Shown: positions 27,143 to 34,550 of the stretch, piece by piece
How the letters are laid out: each line of letters starts with the position of its first letter
Numbering within the stretch: position 1 is the first letter of the stretch
The notes under the pieces: generated by a model
Seen by the model: only the letters and a program-made list of their open reading frames with translations
The model's database searches: none
Told to the model about the DNA's origin: nothing
Origin: Brooklawnia propionicigenes
Lineage (GTDB): Bacteria; Actinomycetota; Actinomycetes; Propionibacteriales; Propionibacteriaceae
Length of the DNA: 64,000 nucleotides
NCBI RefSeq assembly: GCF_030297015.1
Contig: NZ_AP028056.1
Span: 1,188,939 to 1,252,938 of the forward strand
Reading direction: 5' to 3'
Made by a program: the position numbers and the translations under genes

Positions 27143-28324
27143 TCAGGCAGGAATCTCGAAACCACTCCACAACAGGTGGGCCAGAGCCAATCCGATCACC
27201 AGGTTGGCCACGGTCGCCAGGGCGAACACGGCGATCGGCCGCCAGCCCGCACGCCGCAGCGAAGAGACCTTGAGTTCCAGTCCGATGCTCACGAAAGCGA
27301 AGGTCAGGAACCAGGTGCGCAGGTTGTTCGCGGTGCCGATCAGGGGGGCGGCAGCCTGCGAGCCCACCGAGTTCACGAAGATCGTCGCGATGATCGAGGC
27401 GACCAGGAAGCCGAGCACGAACTTCGGGAATCGCTGCCAGAACAGCGAAGCAGTAGGAGCTGCCTCCCCCGGTTTGCGGTCGATCTTGTAGGCGAAGAAC
27501 ACCGTGAGCAGGACCGCGGCGACACCGAGCAGCGCGTTCTGGGTGCTCTTGACGATGGCTGCGATCTGCAACGGGGCCTCACCGGCGATGCTGCCCGCCG
27601 CGGTGACGGCCGCGGTGGTATCGATGTTGCCACCGATCCAGGCGCCAGTCTGTGCGTCGGTGAGCCCCAGCAGGCCCGCCAACCACGGCAGCAGGAAGAT
27701 CGACGGGAGTGCGAAGATGATCACCAGGCTCGCGGTGTAGGCGAGATCCTCCTTCTTCGCCTTGACCGCGCCCGCTGCGGCGATCGCGGCACTGACACCG
27801 CAGATCGACACGGCGCTCGACAGCAGCGCACGAAGCCGGGCGTCCAGACCGAACAGCCTGCCCAGCCACCAGGTGATGAAGAAGACCGAGGTGATCAGCA
27901 GCGTTGCCTGCGCGATGGCCGGCGCGGCTGCCTTCACGATGATGGCGAAGTTGATGGACGCGCCCAGCAGCACCAGGCCGGTCTTGATCAGGAACTCGGT
28001 GCGGAACCCGGGCGAGAGCCTGTCCCGCAGGTTCAGCGCGCTCAGCAGCGCATTGCCGAGCAGGCCGAAGATGATGGCGTACACGGGATACTCGATCGTG
28101 CCGAGCCAACTCACCGAGGTGCCCTTCGTCCAGATCGGAACGTATTCCGACAGGTACCACGCGGCAGTGCCGAGGATCACCACGACGGCCAGTCCGCCGA
28201 TGATCCACTGCAGGGGGCCACTGGGGCGAGGCTCGTCCAGTTCGTCGTCGAGGGACGCCTGAACAGCGCTGGCGAGTTCGTCATTCAGTTCTTCGTTTGC
28301 ACTGATCGGCTTGATGTCGGTCAT
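27143..28324 (-). CDS. YeiH-family putative sulfate exporter
   Basis: A 393-residue protein with about ten membrane helices after a 40-residue acidic N-terminus. Family markers: LVLLGASINFAIIVKAA (about 119), SSAVSICGVSAAIAAAGAVKAKKEDLAY (about 167-194) and the C-terminal FAFVSIGLELKVSSLRRAGWRP. YeiH proteins are annotated as sulfate exporters with little experimental backing; location beside the cys operons and a polycysteine leader supports a link to sulfur or cysteine balance. It overlaps the preceding small gene by 4 bp. Confidence 0.82.
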   Translation of the reverse strand: MTDIKPISANEELNDELASAVQASLDDELDEPRPSGPLQWIIGGLAVVVILGTAAWYLSEYVPIWTKGTSVSWLGTIEYPVYAIIFGLLGNALLSALNLRDRLSPGFRTEFLIKTGLVLLGASINFAIIVKAAAPAIAQATLLITSVFFITWWLGRLFGLDARLRALLSSAVSICGVSAAIAAAGAVKAKKEDLAYTASLVIIFALPSIFLLPWLAGLLGLTDAQTGAWIGGNIDTTAAVTAAGSIAGEAPLQIAAIVKSTQNALLGVAAVLLTVFFAYKIDRKPGEAAPTASLFWQRFPKFVLGFLVASIIATIFVNSVGSQAAAPLIGTANNLRTWFLTFAFVSIGLELKVSSLRRAGWRPIAVFALATVANLVIGLALAHLLWSGFEIPA

Positions 28325-28494
28325 TGGATGACTCCCGGAGGAATAATGCCGGTGAGGGCGAGAGTGAGCAGGACGAGGCCGGTGATAACAGCCAGCCAGT
28401 CCTCATTGATGGAGAACTTTCCGGCGGAGTCGGGCGCTGAGGGGTCTCTTTCGGGGGCTGCCGACGTAATCCGGGCAGCATCGGATGCAGACAT
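28321..28494 (-). CDS. Small single-helix membrane protein coupled to YeiH
   Basis: A 57-residue protein: a polar N-terminus of 30 residues, then FSINEDWLAVITGLVLLTLALTGIIPP forming one membrane helix. From memory, some longer YeiH-type proteins begin with a similar EDW-xAV-x-x-G helix, so this looks like that N-terminal segment encoded separately. AAAGGAAG precedes ATG 28494, and the stop overlaps the YeiH start by 4 bp, so the two should be made in equal amounts. It may be a subunit of the transporter. Confidence 0.62.
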   Translation of the reverse strand: MSASDAARITSAAPERDPSAPDSAGKFSINEDWLAVITGLVLLTLALTGIIPPGVIQ

Positions 28495-28630
28495 AGAAAT
28501 ACTTCCTTTAAGTGAAGAATTGCGTGCATTCATGCTCGGGCGCAATGGTGGCACGGCACGTAAACCGCGGACATGCGGTTCATTACGGGATATGGGCTCG
28601 GCTGGGGCTAGCCGGCCGGGCCTGGCGAGC

Positions 28631-28717
28631 CTATCGGAGACAGGCGCGAGTTCCGCGGCGACAACAACAGCCGCGGAGCATGAGAAATGCCACAGAAATG
28701 GGAGCAGGGATGCTCAT
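28631..28717 (-). CDS. Polycysteine leaderless leader peptide upstream of yeiH operon
   Basis: A 28-codon ORF from ATG 28717 to TAG at 28631, 136 bp before the small membrane gene. It begins MSIPAPISV and ends LRGCCCRRGTRACLR, with three consecutive Cys codons at 17-19 and a fourth at 26. There is no SD; ATG lies exactly 7 nt after TACATT. It is the third such ORF of the locus. Between it and the next gene is a 6-bp hairpin (ATTGCG/CGCAAT, 28518-28543 region) and a weak CTTC/GAAG pairing at the SD. In the rest of the gap (28731-28926) I see nothing else I can support. Confidence 0.7.
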   Translation of the reverse strand: MSIPAPISVAFLMLRGCCCRRGTRACLR

Positions 28718-28724
28718 GCCCGTC

Positions 28725-28730
28725 AATGTA
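28725..28730 (-). promoter_or_regulatory. -10 box for the yeiH leader
   Basis: TACATT (TANNNT) followed by 7 nt and the leader ATG, the same spacing as at both cys promoters. Confidence 0.58.
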
Positions 28731-28926
28731 CATACTTCGCGGCTCGAATAACAGCGCCGTCTCAACATATGAACGTGGGCATAGCCCGCGCCGGGCGGCC
28801 TTCTGCCTAACACCTGGTTTTCAGGGCCCGGAAATGGCATTCGAGGTTGTCGTGGAATGAGAAATGCTTCTCGGCGATTGCATATCGGTGTTCTGGACGG
28901 CCCGCCAATACCGGCCGGCTGACGGC

Positions 28927-29604
28927 TCAGCTGGCGAACTTGTAGCCGAGGCCACGCACGGTGACCAACTTGACCGGACGCGCGGGGTCGGGCTCGATCT
29001 TGGATCGCAGCCGCTTGACGTGCACGTCCAGCGTCTTGGTGTCGCCCACGTAGTCCGAGCCCCAGACCCGGTCGATCAATTGCGCGCGGGTCATCACCCG
29101 CCCGGCATTGCGCAGCAGCAGTTCGAGCAACTCGAACTCCTTGAGGGCCAGCCGCACCGCCCGCCCGCTGACCGAGACCTCGTGGCGCTCGATGTCCATG
29201 CGCACATCGCCGACCTCGACGACCTCCGGCAGCAACTCCGCCTCTTGTCCGCGGCGCAGCACCGCGCGAATCCTGGCCACCAGCTCGCGGTGGCTGAACG
29301 GCTTGGTCACATAGTCGTCGGCGCCGAGCTCCAGGCCGACGATCTTGTCGATCTCCGAATCGCGGGCCGTGACCATGATGACCGGGACATTGCCCCGCAG
29401 GCGCAGCTGGCGGCAGACCTCGGTGCCACTCATTCCGGGCATCATCAGGTCGAGCAACACCAGATCAGCACCGTTGCGATCGAATTCGGACAGTCCGGAC
29501 TGGCCATCGGCCGCCTCGGCGACGTCGAAGCCCTCCCGTTGCAGCATGTACGACAGGGCATCGCGGTAGGACTGCTCGTCCTCAACGATCAGAATGCGGG
29601 TCAC
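28927..29604 (-). CDS. regX3: Phosphate response regulator (RegX3/PhoB type)
   Basis: A 225-residue OmpR/PhoB-class regulator. The receiver has the acidic pair VEDE (residues 7-10), phospho-acceptor Asp in LVLLDLMMPG (about 52) and Lys in VTKPFSHREL (about 101). The C-terminal winged helix (about 130-225) includes LKEFELLELLLRNAGRVMTRAQL and ends VRGLGYKF. It starts with GTG 29604 overlapping the kinase stop by 4 bp. Pairing with a SenX3-like kinase and adjacent phoU identifies the phosphate-starvation system. Confidence 0.88.
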   Translation of the reverse strand: MTRILIVEDEQSYRDALSYMLQREGFDVAEAADGQSGLSEFDRNGADLVLLDLMMPGMSGTEVCRQLRLRGNVPVIMVTARDSEIDKIVGLELGADDYVTKPFSHRELVARIRAVLRRGQEAELLPEVVEVGDVRMDIERHEVSVSGRAVRLALKEFELLELLLRNAGRVMTRAQLIDRVWGSDYVGDTKTLDVHVKRLRSKIEPDPARPVKLVTVRGLGYKFAS

Positions 29605-30791
29605 GACGTACCTCTCGTCGTCAGCGGCGACTCGGTCGCCGCAGCTGGAATCTCTTCGTAGGCGGGCAGCCGCAGCGTGAAGGTCGAGCCCTGGCCGGGC
29701 TTGCTCCACACGTTCACCGAGCCGCCATGGGCGCCGATGGCATGTTTGACGATCGCCAGGCCGAGTCCGGTGCCACCCTCGGCACGACTGCGCGCGTAGT
29801 CGACGCGGTAGAAGCGCTCGAAGATGCGGTCCAGCTCTTCGGGAGGGATGCCGATGCCGTTGTCGGAGACGGCGATCTCGACGAAATCGTCGCCGTCGTC
29901 GGTGCAGGCGCGACTGCTCACCGATACCCGGGCACCCAGATTGGAGTAGTTGATCGCGTTTTCGATCAGGTTCGTCACCGCGCTGGTCAGCTGGCGCATG
30001 TCACCGAGCACCCGTAGGCCGGGAGTCACGGCCGTGGACAGGTTGACCGAGCGCGATTCGGCGAGCTCACGGCGATTATTGATCGCGTCGGTGATGACTT
30101 CGTCCACCGAGACCACCTCGGGTTGCAGCAGCGGATCGTCGGACTGCAGCCGGGACAGTTCGATGATCTGCCGAATGAGTTCGCTCAGCCGTTCGGCTTC
30201 GGCGATAAGTCGTATAGCGAATCGGTGGACGGCCTCGGGATCGTCGTAGGCGTCCTCCACGGCCTCGGCGAGCACTCGGATGGCGCCGACCGGGGTCTTG
30301 AGTTCGTGGCTGACATTGCCGACGAAGTCGCGTTTGATCTCGTCGGTGCGCACCTGGGCAGAACGATCGTCGACGATCATCAGGACCAGGCCCTCGCCCA
30401 GCGCGGCGATCCGCACGGCGAGTTCGGTCACCGGAGTGCCCGGCTCGCGGCGGCCCTTCAGCACCGAACCGACCGACTGGCCGCTCTGACGTACCCCACG
30501 GACCATGTCGAGCAGTTCCTCGGGGCTGACCCTGCTGCCGCGCACCAGCCCCAGTGTCCGGGCCCTCGGATTGGACAGCAGCACCTCGTCATAGGGGCCG
30601 ACGACCAGCGCGCCGGCCCGCAGCAGTCCCACGGCGACCTGGAGTTGCTCGCTGACTTGGGGACTTGGCTCTGACAGGTCGGCGGCGGTGGCCCGGGAGC
30701 GCTTCTTGATCCAATTCAGCATCGGTATGACGGCCAGGCCGACGGCCAGGCCGAGCACGGTAGCCAACACAACCTCCACAGCATCGATCAT
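29601..30791 (-). CDS. senX3: Phosphate sensor histidine kinase (SenX3 type)
   Basis: A 396-residue kinase: one N-terminal membrane helix (about 5-25), a PAS-like domain (about 60-135), the dimerisation box with phospho-His in FVGNVSHELKTPVGAIR (about 155), and an ATPase domain with N-box NLIENAINYSN, G1 DNGIGIPPEEL and G2 EGGTGLGLAIVKH. The start at 30791 (MIDAVEVVL) puts the helix at the N-terminus; the frame opens 11 codons earlier. It phosphorylates RegX3 and is usually restrained by PhoU. Confidence 0.87.
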   Translation of the reverse strand: MIDAVEVVLATVLGLAVGLAVIPMLNWIKKRSRATAADLSEPSPQVSEQLQVAVGLLRAGALVVGPYDEVLLSNPRARTLGLVRGSRVSPEELLDMVRGVRQSGQSVGSVLKGRREPGTPVTELAVRIAALGEGLVLMIVDDRSAQVRTDEIKRDFVGNVSHELKTPVGAIRVLAEAVEDAYDDPEAVHRFAIRLIAEAERLSELIRQIIELSRLQSDDPLLQPEVVSVDEVITDAINNRRELAESRSVNLSTAVTPGLRVLGDMRQLTSAVTNLIENAINYSNLGARVSVSSRACTDDGDDFVEIAVSDNGIGIPPEELDRIFERFYRVDYARSRAEGGTGLGLAIVKHAIGAHGGSVNVWSKPGQGSTFTLRLPAYEEIPAAATESPLTTRGTS

Positions 30792-30870
30792 GCCAGACGG
30801 CATCGGCCGGCGGCCGCGAGACACCGTATGGGACCCCGCTAGTAGTGTTGTTGTCCACGACTGGCAGTGC

Positions 30871-30913
30871 CAGGTGAACCAGACCGGAGAAGTTCACTCA
30901 CAGTTCACCAAAG
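30871..30913. promoter_or_regulatory. PHO-box-like direct repeats between senX3 and phoU
   Basis: GTTCACTCACA (30892-30902) is followed directly by GTTCACCAAAG (30903-30913): two 11-bp units led by GTTCAC, the layout of actinobacterial PHO boxes. A third copy, GGTTCACCTG, lies on the minus strand at 30871-30880. RegX3 is the likely ligand, giving autoregulation. Confidence 0.6.
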
Positions 30914-30985
30914 CGCCAGGTCTGTCGGGCATGCTGGGCTGACGTGCCTTCGTGAGTCGGACACGGATCTAAAGAGGGGTATCAG

Positions 30986-31651
30986 GTGCGCAAGATCTAT
31001 CAGAGTGACCTTGAAAGCGTCGTCAACGAGCTGGTCGTGATTTCTGACAGTATCCAGATCGCCGTGCGGGACGCCACCCGGGCGCTACTGGATGCCGACC
31101 TGCAGTTGGCTGAACGGGTCATCAGCGGGGACACCCGCATCGATGTGATGCATGACGAGCTCGAAATGCGCACATTCACCATCTTGGCGCGGCAGGCGCC
31201 GGTGGCCGGCGAGTTGCGCACCCTGGTCGCGGTCATCCAGATGGTGGCCGCGCTGGGGAGGATGGGCGATCTGGCGGCGCATGTGGCCAAGATCGCGCGA
31301 CTGCGATACCCGGAGCACGCGGTGCCGGAAGCACTCAACGACAACTTCAGGCAGATGTCGCGGGTCGCCCAGGACATGGTGGGCAATGTCGGTCGGGTGC
31401 TGGCCGAGCGCAACCTTGAAGACGCCAGGGAGCTCGCCGAAGATGACGAGGTGATGGACGAACTGCGCAGCGAACAGTTCCGGGTGATCCTCGGCGATGA
31501 CTGGACCGGCGGGGTCGAGAGCGCCGTCGATGTCGCACTGTTGGGACGCTATTACGAGCGGATCGCCGACCATGCGGTCGCCATGGGACGCCGCATCATC
31601 TACATCATCACCGGTGACCTGCCCGAGGGCGAGAACTGGCCGTCCACCTAG
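30986..31651 (+). CDS. phoU: Phosphate signalling regulator PhoU
   Basis: A 221-residue protein made of two three-helix PhoU domains: metal-binding type acidic motifs occur as DTRIDVMHDELEMRTFTILARQAPVAGELR (about 48-77) and ALLGRYYERIADHAVAMGRRI (about 185-205). PhoU links the Pst transporter state to the SenX3-type kinase. A GTG start at 30986 has GAGGGG about 7 nt upstream. It is transcribed divergently from senX3-regX3 across the PHO-box repeats. No pst genes lie in the window. Confidence 0.9.
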   Translation: MRKIYQSDLESVVNELVVISDSIQIAVRDATRALLDADLQLAERVISGDTRIDVMHDELEMRTFTILARQAPVAGELRTLVAVIQMVAALGRMGDLAAHVAKIARLRYPEHAVPEALNDNFRQMSRVAQDMVGNVGRVLAERNLEDARELAEDDEVMDELRSEQFRVILGDDWTGGVESAVDVALLGRYYERIADHAVAMGRRIIYIITGDLPEGENWPST

Positions 31652-31681
31652 ACCGCTGTCCGGTCCCGTCACCCGGACGCC

Positions 31682-31721
31682 CGCCGTCCGTAGCAGACGC
31701 TCGCCGTCCGTAGCAGACGCT
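31682..31721. repeat. Two identical 20-bp tandem repeats
   Basis: CGCCGTCCGTAGCAGACGCT occurs twice in direct succession (31682-31701, 31702-31721), leading into the large hairpin that follows. The hairpin arm itself begins with the same ACGCTCGCCGT core, so the repeat seems to have arisen by duplication of the terminator arm. Confidence 0.75.
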
Positions 31722-31778
31722 CGCCGTAAGTCAGTTCGCTCGCGTTCCAACGGAAGCGAACTGACTTACGGCGAGCGT
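31717..31778. terminator. 24-bp perfect-stem terminator between phoU and pfkB-like gene
   Basis: 31717-31740 pairs perfectly with 31755-31778 across a 14-nt loop. It lies between convergent genes and would serve both. Confidence 0.82.
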
Positions 31779-31856
31779 TCTTGTGGGCGGGTGGATGGGG
31801 GTGGCGGCTGCAGCTGCCAGCGAGGACGACAGCGCCGGCAGCGGGCGTTGGCAGAG

Positions 31857-32849
31857 CTAGCGCAGCCGGGTGCAGACCACCGGATCGGCGGGCAGATCTT
31901 CGGGACGAGGCAGCGTGGTGCCGGGCAGGGACGCTGCCGCCGAGCCGTACGCGACCGCGCTGGCCAAGGCCTCGGACGACGACTTGCCCGCCACATCGGC
32001 GAGGATGAACCCGGCGACCGACGAGTCGCCCGCGCCCACCGTGCTGGCCACGGTGATCCGCGGCGCGGTGGCATACCAGGCGCCCTCGGCAGTGACCAGT
32101 ACTGCGCCGGAGCCGCCGAGGGTGACCAGCACATTGGCGATACCACGGGCGTGCAGCGCGGTGGCCGCGTCCACGATCTCATCGAGCTCACCGGCCTTGG
32201 CAGCCCGCTCGAAGGCGGCCGCGTCGCCGCCGGTGAGCTGTGCCAGTTCGTCGGAATTGGGCTTGATGAGGTCGAACGAACCGACCGGCAATGCGGCCAG
32301 TACCGCGTCCAGGCTGGCGTCCGAGGTGTCAACGGCGATCTTGGCGCCAGTAGCGTGCAGCCCGTCCACCAGTCGCGCATACCAGTCCACCGGGGCACCC
32401 GGAGGCAATGACCCCGACAGCGCCACCCAGGAGGCGCCCTCTGCCGCGTCCATCAGCAGCAACGATGCCTCGGCGACCTGATTCGCGCTGAGCACCGGCC
32501 CGGGCCCGTTCAATTTGGTGGTGACACCGCTGGGCTCGGTGACGGTGGTATTGCCGCGCACATGCTGCCCGGCGCCCAGCTGAATGCCCTGGATCGGCAG
32601 CGGCTCGGCCGAGCGGGCGGCGAGCATGCTGTACTGCTCGTCCAGCCCGGCACAGACCGCGCTCACCTGGTATCCGGACGCCGCAACGACCCGCGCGACG
32701 TTGATGCCCTTGCCAGCGGCCTGTTCGGTGATGGATACCGCTCGCTGTACCTCGCCGCGGCGCAACTCCGCGTCCAGCGCGATCGTCCGGTCGATGCTGG
32801 GGTTGGCTGTGAAGGTGACGACCAGTGGCGTCGGCTGCGACTCAGTCAT
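31857..32849 (-). CDS. PfkB-family sugar-phosphate kinase (1-phosphofructokinase-like)
   Basis: A 330-residue ribokinase-fold kinase. N-terminal VVTFTANPSIDRTI and the GKGINVARV motif (about 47-55) match 1-phosphofructokinase/tagatose-6-phosphate kinases; the anion hole with catalytic Asp is TVGAGDSSVAGFI (about 270). The most likely reaction is fructose 1-phosphate to the bisphosphate, but no fructose PTS is adjacent and 6-phosphofructokinase activity cannot be ruled out. GAAGGG precedes ATG 32849; the longer frame to 32975 has no support. Confidence 0.8.
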   Translation of the reverse strand: MTESQPTPLVVTFTANPSIDRTIALDAELRRGEVQRAVSITEQAAGKGINVARVVAASGYQVSAVCAGLDEQYSMLAARSAEPLPIQGIQLGAGQHVRGNTTVTEPSGVTTKLNGPGPVLSANQVAEASLLLMDAAEGASWVALSGSLPPGAPVDWYARLVDGLHATGAKIAVDTSDASLDAVLAALPVGSFDLIKPNSDELAQLTGGDAAAFERAAKAGELDEIVDAATALHARGIANVLVTLGGSGAVLVTAEGAWYATAPRITVASTVGAGDSSVAGFILADVAGKSSSEALASAVAYGSAAASLPGTTLPRPEDLPADPVVCTRLR

Positions 32850-32989
32850 GTTCGAGACCCTTCTGAATACGTTGTCGTAGACCAAAAGTAGTCGAACGGC
32901 GACCTCGACACGCGGTGCACGGTCCGGAATCCGACCGGGTCGAAACCGCTGACGAGCTGCGATGCAGCTAGCCAAGATCGGATGACGAC

Positions 32990-33031
32990 AAGGGGGAGGG
33001 ACCCGGCCGTCCGACCGGGTCCCTCCCCCTT
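32990..33031. terminator. 17-bp perfect-stem hairpin
   Basis: 32990-33006 pairs with 33015-33031 across an 8-nt loop. In minus-strand sense it follows the mannitol-dehydrogenase remnant that ends at 33054 and is the likely terminator for gpmA and that remnant; it also insulates the pfkB-like gene. Confidence 0.8.
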
Positions 33032-33053
33032 CAGTGTGATCAGTGCTTGTCGA

Positions 33054-33497
33054 TCAGCCCTGAACCGACTTCACCAGCTCCAGCACCGCCGGGTACAGCG
33101 GATGGTCTGGTTCGAGCCCGGTGACGGTGCCGACAACCACCTCGGCCGGCTCCTCGGCCAGCAGCCGCTGCAATTCGACGGCCTCGGCGTCCTCCGCGTA
33201 GTCGAAGCGGAAGGCCGCACCCATCGCCGCCAACAGGGCCTCCGTGGGCATCCCCCGTTCGGCCAGCTGCGACGCCGGGCCTACGAAGCGGTCGTTGCGC
33301 GAGAGCTTGCGCAGCGGCGATCGTCCCACGCGTTCGACCGTGTCGGGCAGGTACGGCATGATCATGCCCAACATTCCCGCGCTGATTGCGTGGGGTCTGT
33401 TGACGGCTTTCTTCATTCCGGTGGGCTGGGTACCGAACGAGAGCTTCGCGGCTGCCCGCTCCGGAGCGGCCTGTTCGGCTGGGGCCGAGGGGGCCAC
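33054..33497 (-). pseudogene. C-terminal remnant of a mannitol-1-phosphate dehydrogenase-like protein
   Basis: The frame encodes 147 residues from a possible GTG at 33497. Residues from about 48 on ([35 protein letters not shown]...) match the C-terminal domain of MtlD/mannitol dehydrogenases, including the catalytic-domain helix pattern and a RFDY.EDAEAVELQ end. The NAD-binding and most of the catalytic domain are missing; the first 47 residues are Ala/Pro-rich and unrelated. The frame runs straight on from the gpmA stop without another stop. I read it as a decayed or domain-captured gene; an expressed small protein cannot be excluded. Confidence 0.6.
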
Positions 33498-33539
33498 AGC
33501 TGCGGTATCGCCACCGGCATGGTTCAGCGTGCCATACGG

Positions 33540-34289
33540 CTACTTCTTACCCTGATTGGCGACCGCCTTCTGGCCCGCTTCGGCAGCCTCGGGATCCAGG
33601 TAGCGACCGCCCCTGACCAGCGGCTGGAAATCGTCGTCCAGCTCGTAGTACAGCGGGATGCCGGTGGGGATATTGAGCGCCGCGATGTCCTCGTCCGAGA
33701 TTTCATCGAGATGCTTGACCAGCGCGCGCAGCGAATTGCCGTGTGCCGCGACCAGCACGGTCTTGCCGGCGACCAGGTCGGGCTTGATGGCCGACTCCCA
33801 GTACGGCAGCATACGGGCGACGACATCTTTGAGGCACTCGGTGCGGGGACGCTCATCGGCGGGGATGTCGGCGTAACGCACATCATTGAACTGCGAGTAC
33901 TTGGAGTCCTCGTCGAGCAGGGGCGGCGGAACGTCGTAGCTGCGGCGCCACTGCATGAACTGCGTCTGACCGTACTTCTCAAGGGTGTCCGCCTTGTTGA
34001 GGCCCTGCAGGGCACCGTAGTGACGCTCGTTGAGCCGCCAGGAACGCTCCACGGGGATCCAGTGCCGGTCACAGTTGTCCAGCGCGAGGTAAGCCGTGTG
34101 AATCGCACGGCGCAGCAAAGAGGTATGCAGCTTGTCGGGCAGCAGGTCCTGCTCGGCCAGCAGTTCGCCACCGCGCTTGGCCTCTGCAACACCCTTTTCG
34201 GTCAGGTCGACGTCCACCCAGCCGGTGAACAGATTGAGGGAGTTCCATTCGCTCTCGCCGTGGCGGAGCAGGATGAGCTTGTAGGTCAT
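33540..34289 (-). CDS. gpmA: 2,3-bisphosphoglycerate-dependent phosphoglycerate mutase
   Basis: A 249-residue glycolytic mutase. The phospho-His is in [20 protein letters not shown] (His 10), the partner motif is [17 protein letters not shown] (about 85-101), and the second His is [13 protein letters not shown] (about 180). Length is normal for the dPGM family. ATG 34289 lacks a Shine-Dalgarno but lies 6 nt after TAGGAT, so the mRNA is probably leaderless. Confidence 0.95.
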   Translation of the reverse strand: MTYKLILLRHGESEWNSLNLFTGWVDVDLTEKGVAEAKRGGELLAEQDLLPDKLHTSLLRRAIHTAYLALDNCDRHWIPVERSWRLNERHYGALQGLNKADTLEKYGQTQFMQWRRSYDVPPPLLDEDSKYSQFNDVRYADIPADERPRTECLKDVVARMLPYWESAIKPDLVAGKTVLVAAHGNSLRALVKHLDEISDEDIAALNIPTGIPLYYELDDDFQPLVRGGRYLDPEAAEAGQKAVANQGKK

Positions 34290-34295
34290 GGGGTA

Positions 34296-34301
34296 ATCCT
34301 A
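34296..34301 (-). promoter_or_regulatory. -10 box of a leaderless gpmA mRNA
   Basis: TAGGAT (TANNNT) is followed by 6 nt and the gpmA ATG, which has no SD. Confidence 0.5.
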
Positions 34302-34508
34302 ACGACGCGGACCGGTCTGTGAACGCCGAACGCCAAGGATCTCGGATTGCCCTCTGGCAAGCCCCGAAGCCGGCGTCCGACGGGTTCACAGCAACCCACA
34401 GCCGCCCCTCACGGCCTCTCGGTTTGCCCTTTCGGGAACAAGACCTTAAGATTCCTTAAGAAACCGAGGGGTTCTCTCAGTTTCTGTGAAGGATCAATCA
34501 AGCGTGAT

Positions 34509-34538
34509 GGGTTGCGCAAACAACCCGAAGTTGGGTTG
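34509..34538 (+). promoter_or_regulatory. Two mutually exclusive hairpins in a 5' leader
   Basis: GGGTTG (34509-34514), CAACCC (34521-34526) and GGGTTG (34533-34538) are spaced by 6 nt each. The middle element can pair with either neighbour, but not both. The second hairpin ends 3 nt before the GAGGAA Shine-Dalgarno of the cell-wall hydrolase gene. It looks like a small two-state switch; no ligand is implied. Confidence 0.45.
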
Positions 34539-34550
34539 TCGAGGAAAAAT

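Noticed and set aside
31682-31721. Possible start of a CRISPR array
   Set aside because: Only two directly abutting 20-bp copies with no spacers and no cas genes.
34390-34550. A c-di-AMP (ydaO) riboswitch before the cell-wall hydrolase gene
   Set aside because: The conserved ydaO core segments could not be found; only the simple alternative hairpins are visible.
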